64,000 bases of DNA, taken from assembly GCA_036563665.1 (NCBI GenBank), contig DATCLY010000075.1:1-64000 (forward strand). Reading direction: 5' to 3'. Both the position numbers and the translations under genes were made by a program. Below, piece after piece: positions 57,596 to 64,000 of the stretch. How positions within the stretch are numbered: position 1 is the stretch's first letter; every line of letters starts with the position of its first letter. Under the pieces are notes generated by a model that saw nothing but the letters and a program-made list of their open reading frames with translations, searched no databases and was not told the origin of the DNA. The DNA comes from FEN-1219 sp036563665. Lineage in GTDB: Bacteria; Pseudomonadota; Gammaproteobacteria; Steroidobacterales; Rariloculaceae.

Positions 57596-58060
57596 TCAAC
57601 GCTGCAGGCGGCGCTCTCGCTGCCGGCGCAGCTCCTCGCGCTGCTCGACGCTCATCTCGAGGAACCGCCGCCGCAGCTCCTGCCGCCGCTCCGGCGGCAG
57701 GTTCATGAAGCGCTGGTAGGTCCGCCGCAGGCGCATGCGTTCCGCCGGCGGCAGGGAGCGGAACTGCCGATAGCGCTCGCGCAGCGCCGCCCGCTCGGCG
57801 TCGCTCAGGCCTTGCCACATGCGGAAGCGACCCCGCGCCTGCTCGCGCTCGGCGGGCGTCATCTCGAGCCAGCGCTGCGCGCCGCGCGCGAGCGCTTCCT
57901 GACGAGCCGGCTCGAGCTCGTCCCAGCGCTCCTCCTGGCCGCGCAGCAACGCGCGCTGCGCCTCGCTCAGGTCTTCCCACGCGACCCCGTCGGCGGCCGC
58001 CCCGGCGGCGCCGAGCAGCGCGGCCAGGAGCAACGCGCAACGGTTACTCGCCTTGCTCAT
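57596..58060 (-). CDS. DUF3106 domain protein, exported
   Basis: This is a 154-residue protein. The signal peptide ends near GAAAD-GVAW. The mature part is a set of short repeats of the form W-x-x-L-x-x-x-Q and RxxLxxRYRxFxxLPPxER, the DUF3106 pattern (WLEMTPAEREQARGRFRMWQ and FRSLPPAERMRLRRTYQRF). It is highly charged and helical. The function is unknown, but the gene is typical of sigma-factor operons. It is the last of four overlapping genes. Confidence 0.85.
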   Translation of the reverse strand: MSKASNRCALLLAALLGAAGAAADGVAWEDLSEAQRALLRGQEERWDELEPARQEALARGAQRWLEMTPAEREQARGRFRMWQGLSDAERAALRERYRQFRSLPPAERMRLRRTYQRFMNLPPERRQELRRRFLEMSVEQREELRRQRERRLQR

Positions 58061-58268
58061 CCTCGTTCCTCCGGCGACCCCTCTCGGGCGGCCGCGCAGG
58101 CTCCCGCCTCCGCCACTCCTCCACCACGAGCCATTCATCGTCGCCTTCCTGCCAGCTGCCGAGATACTCGAGCAGCTCGAGATCCGGGGGCGGGGCGTCG
58201 TCGCGATCCGCCCCCGCCACGGCCGCGAGCCCGAGCAGCGCGGCCGCGAGCCAGCCGAGCCTGCGCAT
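58044..58268 (-). CDS. Small exported or membrane protein of unknown function
   Basis: This is a 74-residue protein with a hydrophobic signal-like N-terminus (RRLGWLAAALLGLAAVAGAD) followed by an acidic stretch (LELLEYLGSWQEGDDEWLVV) and a very basic/acidic C-terminus (RRREPARPPERGRRRNEDEQ). It starts with one base shared with the upstream stop (TGATG) and overlaps the DUF3106 gene by 17 bp. No family is recognised. Its place in the operon suggests it assists the sigma/anti-sigma system. Confidence 0.7.
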   Translation of the reverse strand: MRRLGWLAAALLGLAAVAGADRDDAPPPDLELLEYLGSWQEGDDEWLVVEEWRRREPARPPERGRRRNEDEQGE

Positions 58269-58636
58269 CAGCCGGAACCGCCCGCGTCGCGCAGCTCCGG
58301 CTGCTGCTCGAGCCAGTCGTAGAAGTCGAGATCCTCCACCACCTCGTACTCGAGCAGCAGCTCGAGGTCGTCCATCGCCGAGGCCATCTGCACGACGGCA
58401 TCGGCGTCCGCGGGGGGGCGCTGCAGCCAGGCCACGGCCACCAGTGCGGCGGCGACGCTCGCCGCCGCGGCCAGCCCGGGCGCGTTGAGCCACCGCGGGC
58501 GCGGCGCGGAGAGCTCCGCCAAGGCCGCGCGGCGCGCCGCCGCGAGCCGCGCCCGGGTGGCCTCGTCGAGCTCGGCCACGCTCGCATGGAGCAGCTCTCT
58601 GCTCCGCCGCTCGAGCTCAGAACCCTCGTTGCTCAT
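58268..58636 (-). CDS. Probable anti-sigma factor, single membrane span
   Basis: This is a 122-residue protein. The N-terminal cytoplasmic helix-rich part (about 1-47, LERRSRELLHASVAELDEAT) precedes a single membrane segment (about 52-71), and an acidic C-terminus (VQMASAMDDLELLLEYEVVE) faces the periplasm. Its size and position after an ECF sigma gene agree with the DUF3619-type partner seen in comparable operons. It is translationally coupled on both sides. Anti-sigma function is inferred from context. Confidence 0.7.
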   Translation of the reverse strand: MSNEGSELERRSRELLHASVAELDEATRARLAAARRAALAELSAPRPRWLNAPGLAAAASVAAALVAVAWLQRPPADADAVVQMASAMDDLELLLEYEVVEDLDFYDWLEQQPELRDAGGSG

Positions 58637-59238
58637 CCCCAGTGCTCTCCCAACAGTTCCCGCAGCCGTTGCACGGCGCGGAAGTAGTGCGTCTTGACGC
58701 TGCCTTCCGAGCATTGCATGGCCGCCGCCGTGTCCGCCACGTCGAGGCCTTCGAGGTTGCGCAGCACGAACGCCTCGCGCTGCCGCTCCGGGAGCCGCGC
58801 GAGGGCGTCCTCGAGCGCCGCGAGCGCCTGGTGGCGCGCGGCGTGCTCGGCCGGATCGTCGTCCGCGGGGCCCGGCGCGCTCTGCAGGGGGTCCTGCTCC
58901 TCGCCCTCGTCGTTCGTCCCGAAGAACGCGAGCACGCGGCGGCGCACCGTCCGCCGCCGCTGCCAGTCCCGGATCCGGTTGATGAGGATCCGATAGAAGA
59001 GCGGCGGCCACTCTGCGCTCGGCACGTGGGCGTAACCGCGCACGAGGCGGATCATGGCGTCCTGCACCACGTCCAGCGCCTCGTCGCGATCGCGGATGCC
59101 GAGCACGGCGATGCGGAACGCGCGCGCTTCCACCTCGCGCAGGAATTGGTCCAGCGCCGCGGCGGTGGTACCGGCCCCGTCGACATCGCCCAGGCTCTCG
59201 CCGAGTTCGTCCAGGCTCGCGCCCAATGCAAGCTCCAT
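58633..59238 (-). CDS. ECF-type RNA polymerase sigma factor
   Basis: This is a 201-residue sigma factor. Region 2 (about 35-95) has FRIAVLGIRDRDEALDVVQD followed by AMIRLVRGY and WPPLFYRILINRIRDWQRRR. An acidic linker (NDEGEEQDPLQSAPGPADDD) precedes region 4 (about 135-195, ALARLPERQREAFVLRNLEG, then VADTAAAMQCSEGSVKTHYF). The start codon is at 59238. The downstream coupled genes (anti-sigma, small protein, DUF3106) form its operon. The target promoter is unknown. Confidence 0.88.
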   Translation of the reverse strand: MELALGASLDELGESLGDVDGAGTTAAALDQFLREVEARAFRIAVLGIRDRDEALDVVQDAMIRLVRGYAHVPSAEWPPLFYRILINRIRDWQRRRTVRRRVLAFFGTNDEGEEQDPLQSAPGPADDDPAEHAARHQALAALEDALARLPERQREAFVLRNLEGLDVADTAAAMQCSEGSVKTHYFRAVQRLRELLGEHWG

Positions 59239-59404
59239 CGTCGCCCCGCGGACGAGCCGGTCTCGCCGCGCAGCAATCCCGCGGCGGTTCGGCTACGCTC
59301 GCATTCCTTAAACGCCGCGCGGGTGCGGCGGTTGACACGCCCGCCCCCCGAGGCGACACCGGCGTTCGCGGCCCGGTGCCTCGACAGATATATAAGAGTA
59401 CTCC

Positions 59405-61591
59405 GTGGAAATCTTGCGACTAGTTCGCGTGGCGGTGCCGGTGCCGCTCGCGGACACGTTCGACTACCTCTGGATGGACGGCACGCCGCCGCCCGCGCCG
59501 GGCGTGCGCGTGCGCGTGCCGTTCGGGCGGCGCGAGCGCATCGGCATCGTCGTGGGGCATCCGGACCGGACCGACCTCCCGCCCGCGAAGCTCAAGCCGG
59601 TCCGGGCGGTGCTCGACGCCGAGCCGCTGCTCTCGGGCGAGCTGCTCGACACGCTCGCCTGGGCAGCGGGCTACTACCACCATCCGATCGGCGAGGTGCT
59701 GAGCCACGCGCTGCCCGGGCTGCTGCGCAAGCGCGAAGCCGCACGCGAGGAGGCCGCCTTTCGGCTCACCCCGGAGGGCCGGCGGCAGGCGCCGGAAGCG
59801 CTCGGGGCGCGTGCGCCGCAGCAGGCCATCGCGCTCGCGGCGCTCGGCGCCGCCGAGGCGCTCACGACCGAGGCGCTCAAGGGCGCCGGCATCGGCGCGG
59901 ACGCGCTGCGCCGGCTCGCGGCGAAGGGCTGGATCGAGCGCGTGCGCCCGACGGCGTGCGCGCCCGCGCCCGCCGAGCCGCCCGTACCCCCGCCCGAGCT
60001 CACGGCCGAGCAGCGCGCCGTGGTCGAGTCGATCGCCGCCGCGCCCCGCGGCTTCGGCTGCTGGCTGCTGCACGGCGTCACGGGCAGCGGCAAGACCGAG
60101 GTGTACATGCGCCTCATCGCCCGCGAGCTCGAGGCCGGGCGGCAGACGCTCCTGCTCGTGCCGGAGATCGGGCTCACGCCGCAGCTCGTCGCGCGCTTGC
60201 GGCAGCGCTTCGGCGCGGAGCTCGCCGTCACCCATTCCGGCCTCACGGAGCGGCAGCGCTTCGAGGCGTGGCAGGCCGCGCGCAGCGGCGCCGCCAAGCT
60301 CGTGGTCGGCACGCGCTCGGCCGTGTTCGTGCCGCTGCCGAACGCCGGCCTCGTGATCGTGGACGAGGAGCACGATCCGTCGTTCAAGCAGCAGACCGGC
60401 TTCCGCTACTCCGCGCGCGATCTCGCCGTGCTGCGGGCGCGGCGCCTCGGCATCCCCGTGCTGCTCGCGTCCGCGACGCCGTCGCTCGAGAGCATGCACA
60501 ACGCGCGCGTCGGCCGGTATCGGCTGCTCAAGATGCCCACGCGCATCGGCTCCGCCGGGCCGCCGCGCATCGAGGTGATCGATCTCGGCAAGCACGCGAG
60601 CCGCCGCGCGTTGTCGACGCCGCTCGTGGCGCGTATCGAGCGGCACCTGCGCGCCGGCAACCAGGTCATGCTGTTCCTGAACCGCCGCGGCTTCGCCCCG
60701 GCCCTGTTCTGTACGGAATGCCACACGACCGAGGACTGCCCGCGCTGCGACGCGCGGCTCACGGTGCACGCGCGTGCGGGCCGTCTGCGCTGTCATCATT
60801 GCGGCGACGAGCGGCCGCTCGAGTGGCGCTGCGCGCGCTGCGGGAGCGAGCGCATCGCCGTGGGCGCCGGCACGCAGCGCGTGGACGAGGAGCTGCGCGC
60901 GCTCTTCCCGGACGCGCGGGTAGCGCGCCTCGATCGGGACGCGGTGGCCGGCAAGGGCACGCTCGCGGCCGTGCTCGACGACGTGGCGAGCGGCACCACG
61001 CAGATCCTCGTGGGCACGCAGATGCTCACCAAGGGGCACGACCTCCCGCGCGTGACCCTCGTGGGCGTGCTCAACGCCGATCAGGGGCTCTTCGGCACGG
61101 ACTTCCGCAGCCACGAGCGGCTCGCGCAGACGCTGCTGCAGGTGGCGGGGCGCGCGGGGCGCGCCGACCTCCCGGGCGAGGTGATCGTGCAGACGCACTA
61201 CCCGCGGCACCCGCTGCTGCAGTGCCTCGTGCGGCAGGACTACGAAGCGTTCGCGGAGCTCGCGCTCGCCGAGCGGCGGCAGGCCGCCTGGCCGCCGTTC
61301 GCGCACGTGGCCGCCTGGCGCGCGGAAGCGCCCGTGCGCGGCGCGGCGTTCGCGTTCCTCGAGCGCGTGCGCGCGGCCGCCGGCGACTCGCCGCCCGGCG
61401 TGCGCGTGCTCGGGCCCGCGCCGGCGGCGATGGAACGCAAGGACGGACGCTTCCGCGCGCAGCTCCTGTTCGTGGCGGCGGAGCGTCGTCCGCTGCACGA
61501 GCTGCTCGACCGCACGCTCGCGGTCGCGCGCGGGCTCGCGGAGGGACGCAAAGCGCGCTGGAGCGTGGACGTCGATCCCGTCGAGATCTGA
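59405..61591 (+). CDS. priA: Primosomal protein N' (replication restart helicase PriA)
   Basis: This is a 728-residue DNA helicase with a GTG start. The 3' DNA-binding domain (about 1-105), winged helix, then helicase lobes show Walker A GVTGSGKTEVYM (about 224), DEEHDPSFKQQ (Walker B), VGTRSAVF and SATPSLES. Two zinc-binding Cys pairs lie in the insert (CTECHTTEDCPRC and CHHCGDERPLEWRCARC). The later motifs VGTQMLTKGHDLPRVTLVGV and QVAGRAGRADLPGEVIVQTH follow. It restarts replication at stalled forks. A 166-bp gap separates it from the divergent sigma gene. Confidence 0.97.
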   Translation: MEILRLVRVAVPVPLADTFDYLWMDGTPPPAPGVRVRVPFGRRERIGIVVGHPDRTDLPPAKLKPVRAVLDAEPLLSGELLDTLAWAAGYYHHPIGEVLSHALPGLLRKREAAREEAAFRLTPEGRRQAPEALGARAPQQAIALAALGAAEALTTEALKGAGIGADALRRLAAKGWIERVRPTACAPAPAEPPVPPPELTAEQRAVVESIAAAPRGFGCWLLHGVTGSGKTEVYMRLIARELEAGRQTLLLVPEIGLTPQLVARLRQRFGAELAVTHSGLTERQRFEAWQAARSGAAKLVVGTRSAVFVPLPNAGLVIVDEEHDPSFKQQTGFRYSARDLAVLRARRLGIPVLLASATPSLESMHNARVGRYRLLKMPTRIGSAGPPRIEVIDLGKHASRRALSTPLVARIERHLRAGNQVMLFLNRRGFAPALFCTECHTTEDCPRCDARLTVHARAGRLRCHHCGDERPLEWRCARCGSERIAVGAGTQRVDEELRALFPDARVARLDRDAVAGKGTLAAVLDDVASGTTQILVGTQMLTKGHDLPRVTLVGVLNADQGLFGTDFRSHERLAQTLLQVAGRAGRADLPGEVIVQTHYPRHPLLQCLVRQDYEAFAELALAERRQAAWPPFAHVAAWRAEAPVRGAAFAFLERVRAAAGDSPPGVRVLGPAPAAMERKDGRFRAQLLFVAAERRPLHELLDRTLAVARGLAEGRKARWSVDVDPVEI

Positions 61592-61678
61592 GCGCGCGCA
61601 AGGCTTCGGCTACAATCGGACGCCGCAAGCTGAACGCGAGCGCGCCGTCCCTCGGCGTTGCTCCTTCGACTCGAGGTC

Positions 61679-62275
61679 ATGGCGCGCAGACACGGCAGGA
61701 ACCGCAGGAACGACGAGGCACCCGGCTGGGTGTGGATGCTCTTCGGGCTGTCGCTCGGCTTGATCGTGGCGTTCGGCGTGTATCTCGCCGGCCGCGCGGA
61801 TCGCGTCGCCGCGCCGTCCGCCTCGAGCGCCGCGGCGACGACGCCCGCGCGCGCCCGCGACGCGCGGTCGAGCGAGGCTGTCGCGACGGCCGCCGCCGCG
61901 CCCCGGGCTGAGGAGCGGCGCTTCGACTTCTACGAGATCCTGCCGGAGTTCGAGGTGGTGGTGCCGGAGGCGGAGACGCGCTCTTCGCGCGCGGCGCCGC
62001 GGCCAGGCGAGCCTTCGCCGCCGCCGAAGACCATCGAGGAGCCGGGCAGCTACGTGCTGCAGGCGGGATCGTTCACATCGCTCGCGGACGCCGACCGGAT
62101 GCAGGCGAGCCTCGCGCTGCTCGGGATCGAATCGCGCATCCAGCGCGTCACGATCGACGACGCGGTGTACCACCGCGTGCGCATCGGCCCGATCTCGGAT
62201 CTCGGCGAGCTGAATCGCATCCGCAGCCAGCTCCGCGACGCGCGCATCGAGCCGCTGGTCATGAAGGCCCGCTGA
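61679..62275 (+). CDS. SPOR-domain membrane protein (FtsN-like)
   Basis: This is a 198-residue protein. A basic cytoplasmic tail (MARRHGRNRRND) precedes a single membrane span (about 17-40). An Ala/Pro-rich periplasmic linker (about 45-120) leads to the SPOR domain (about 122-195, SYVLQAGSFTSLADADRMQA, then YHRVRIGPISDLGELNRIRS). SPOR binds denuded septal peptidoglycan. The architecture and the position right after priA match FtsN-like proteins of gammaproteobacteria. The start at 61679 excludes seven upstream residues. Confidence 0.87.
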   Translation: MARRHGRNRRNDEAPGWVWMLFGLSLGLIVAFGVYLAGRADRVAAPSASSAAATTPARARDARSSEAVATAAAAPRAEERRFDFYEILPEFEVVVPEAETRSSRAAPRPGEPSPPPKTIEEPGSYVLQAGSFTSLADADRMQASLALLGIESRIQRVTIDDAVYHRVRIGPISDLGELNRIRSQLRDARIEPLVMKAR

Positions 62276-62317
62276 GCGGGACGCCGCCGCTCGGCCACGG
62301 GCGCGAGGTGCCCGCGC

Positions 62318-63652
62318 TCAGTCCTCGGTCAAGGACTGGCGGAAATCGACGCCGAGGGAGCGCAGCTTCCGGTACAGGTGGGTGCGCTCCATGCCGACGC
62401 GCTTCGCGAGCTGGCCCACCTTGCCGCCGCAGAGCAGGAGCTGCTGCTGGAGGTACGCGCGCTCGAAACGCTCGCGCGCCTCGCGCAGCGGCATCGCGAG
62501 CAGGTCCTGCTTCACGAGCAGCTCGTCCGCGGGAGCGGCCGACTCGAGCTGCGCCTCCACTTCCTCGAGGCTGATCTCCTCGCCGCCGCCGAGGATCAGG
62601 AGCCGCTTCACCATGTTCTTGAGCTCGCGCACGTTGCCGGGCCACGGATAGTTCCGCAGCCGGTTCTGCGCGGCCACGCCGAAGCGGCGGAAGGGCAGGT
62701 TCTCGGCGTCCACGAGCATGTCCACGTAGTAGCGCAGGAGCTCCGGCACGTCCTCCGCGTAGTCGCGCAGCGGCGGCACGCGGATGGACACCACGCCGAG
62801 GTGCGCGAGCAGCTCGCCGCGCGCGCCGTCGCCGTGCTCGTAGCCGGGCGGCGCGCTCGCCACGATGCGCACGTTGAGCGGGCGCTCCTCGTTGCGCCCG
62901 CGCGGCCGGTAGCTGCCCTGCTCGAGGATGCCGAGCAGCAGCCGCTGCGCGGCCTGCGACACCTCGCTCAGGTCCTTGATGAAGAGCACCCCCCCTTCGG
63001 CGCGCTCGAGCGCGCCCGTCTGCTCGCCGTCGCCGAGCAGCACGCGCTCCGCGCCTTCGTCGGTGAGGTCGCCGCCGATGACGACGACGAACGGGCCCTG
63101 CGCGCGCTCGCTGCGGCCCGCGAGGAAACGCGCGAACATCTCGCGGCCGCTGCCCGGCTCGCCCGTGAACAGCACGTGCGTGTCGTGGTGCGCCACCCGT
63201 ATGACCCGGTCGCGCAGCGACCGCATCGTCTGGCTCTTGCCGGCGGGGACCGAGTTGGGCGGCACGAGGCGCCGCTCGCTGCGGGTGCGGCGGCTCGCGA
63301 GCGCCTTCTCGACCGTGCGCAGCAGCTTCGCGAGCGAGACCGGCTTCTCGATGAAATCCACGGCGCCGAGGCGGGTGGCCTCCACGGCCGTGTCCACGGT
63401 GCCGTGCCCCGACATCATCACCACCGCGCCCGACATGTCGCCGTCGGACCATTCCTTGAGGAGCGAGATGCCGTCCGTGTCCGGCATCCAGATGTCGAGC
63501 AGCACCAGGTCGAAGTCCTGGTTGCGCCGCGCGGCGCGTGCCTGCTCGGCGTCGGCCGCGGTCGTGACTTCGTAGCCCTCCTCGCTCAGGATCTCGTCGA
63601 TCAGCTGGCGGATGTTCGACTCGTCGTCGACGACCAAGATTCGCGCACTCAT
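62318..63652 (-). CDS. ntrX: NtrX-like response regulator with a degenerate AAA+ domain
   Basis: This is a 444-residue NtrC-family protein. The receiver (about 1-120) is complete: VDDE, phosphoacceptor D53 in LLDIWMP, K103 in EKP. The central domain (about 135-365) departs from sigma-54 activators: Walker A reads GEPGSGRE (R in place of K), the GAFTGA loop is absent (residues about 200-213), and Walker B reads FIKD, not LDE. The Fis-type HTH at the end is intact (GGKVGQLAKRVGMERTHLYR). So it probably acts as a DNA-binding regulator that does not remodel sigma-54. Its start overlaps the kinase stop (ATGA). Confidence 0.88.
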   Translation of the reverse strand: MSARILVVDDESNIRQLIDEILSEEGYEVTTAADAEQARAARRNQDFDLVLLDIWMPDTDGISLLKEWSDGDMSGAVVMMSGHGTVDTAVEATRLGAVDFIEKPVSLAKLLRTVEKALASRRTRSERRLVPPNSVPAGKSQTMRSLRDRVIRVAHHDTHVLFTGEPGSGREMFARFLAGRSERAQGPFVVVIGGDLTDEGAERVLLGDGEQTGALERAEGGVLFIKDLSEVSQAAQRLLLGILEQGSYRPRGRNEERPLNVRIVASAPPGYEHGDGARGELLAHLGVVSIRVPPLRDYAEDVPELLRYYVDMLVDAENLPFRRFGVAAQNRLRNYPWPGNVRELKNMVKRLLILGGGEEISLEEVEAQLESAAPADELLVKQDLLAMPLREARERFERAYLQQQLLLCGGKVGQLAKRVGMERTHLYRKLRSLGVDFRQSLTED

Positions 63653-64000
63653 GCGCGCTCCCTCCTATGATCGCGTCGGCGGGGCGTCGCGGCGTCCCCC
63701 GCCTCCGTCGACACTGGCATGAGTATACTGATCTCGGCTCCCCCCTGCTCGCGGTTGCGGGCCGTGATGTGGCCGCCGTGCTCCTCCACGAGCTTCTTCA
63801 CGATGGCGAGGCCGAGCCCCGTGCCCTTCGGCTTGCTGGTCACGTAGGGGTCGAACGCCTGGTGGGCGATGTCGCTCGAGAAACCAGGGCCGTTGTCCGC
63901 CACCTTGATCTCCACGAGCTGGGCGTCCTCGCGCCCGACGGTGCGGGTCGAGATCTCGACCCGGGCGTCCGTCTGGTGCTCCATGGCCTCGAGCGCGTTG
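63649..64000 (-). CDS. ntrY: NtrY-like sensor histidine kinase, C-terminal part (runs off the window)
   Basis: The last 116 or so residues of a histidine kinase are seen. The N box NALEAM is at the window edge, followed by the G1 box VADNGPGFSSDI, the F box FDPYVTSKPKGTGLGLAIVK, and VEEHGGHITARN. This is the HATPase_c domain. It is transcribed ahead of the NtrX-like gene with a four-base overlap, so the pair is NtrYX. The periplasmic sensor part lies outside the window. Confidence 0.9.
   Translation of the reverse strand, partial: NALEAMEHQTDARVEISTRTVGREDAQLVEIKVADNGPGFSSDIAHQAFDPYVTSKPKGTGLGLAIVKKLVEEHGGHITARNREQGGAEISILMPVSTEAGDAATPRRRDHRRERA

Overview
The window is very GC-rich, densely coded, single-chromosome-type DNA from a Gammaproteobacterium. 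The evidence is the conserved housekeeping neighbourhoods (coaBC-dut, radC-rpmB-rpmG-mutM, rsmD-coaD beside ftsY-ftsE-ftsX-rpoH, mutY-yggX, gltBD, ntrYX, priA), gammaproteobacterial tRNA sequences and many ATGA/TGATG start-stop overlaps. The lineage cannot be fixed from sequence alone. A TonB receptor with DUF6152 genes, sortase-type (Pds) two-component regulators and REP-like palindromes point to a free-living environmental group outside the enterics. I saw no insertion sequence, prophage or CRISPR array.

Layout. 1-4900: a minus-strand group of three exported DUF6152-type proteins followed by a TonB-dependent receptor (cut by the window edge), and a divergent exported DUF1080 protein. 5000-9700: tRNA-Phe, the ergothioneine pair egtB-egtD, and acs. 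9768-14091: an accessory locus with two broken (multiply frameshifted) exported low-complexity/coiled-coil protein genes, divergent from a LuxR-type regulator and a coiled-coil FHA protein. 14208-18410: a tightly overlapped operon asmA-like, SRPBCC, mutY, yggX. 18616-22089: two EAL-domain response regulators, a NarL-type regulator and tRNA-Gly. 22171-31095: trmB, ampG-like, pyrE, a DUF4124 gene, dut/coaBC, radC, rpmB, rpmG, a fatty acid desaturase and mutM. 31327-39368: ggt, coaD, rsmD, then ftsY-E-X, rpoH with a CIRCE-like operator, and opgG. 39425-44950: OmpA-like lipoprotein, NUDIX, a Pds-type response regulator/kinase pair, cytochrome c'-like protein, msrA. 45044-50948: gltD/gltB. 51178-57445: lipoprotein, thiolase, AEC transporter, Tat-exported SDR, VOC protein, fructosamine kinase, HNH nuclease. 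57596-59238: an ECF-sigma/anti-sigma/DUF3106 operon. 59405-64000: priA, a SPOR protein, ntrX and the end of ntrY.

The main unusual points are: a family of about 26-bp palindromic REP-like elements in at least eight intergenic sites, including a perfect 29-bp-arm hairpin; a clustered set of at least six frameshifts confined to two neighbouring exported-protein genes while the other genes are intact; a CIRCE-like operator in front of rpoH; an EAL protein whose receiver has lost its phosphoacceptor Asp; an NtrX with a degenerate AAA+ site; apparent CTG (mutY) and ATC (ftsY) start codons; and a sortase-type two-component pair with no sortase in view.
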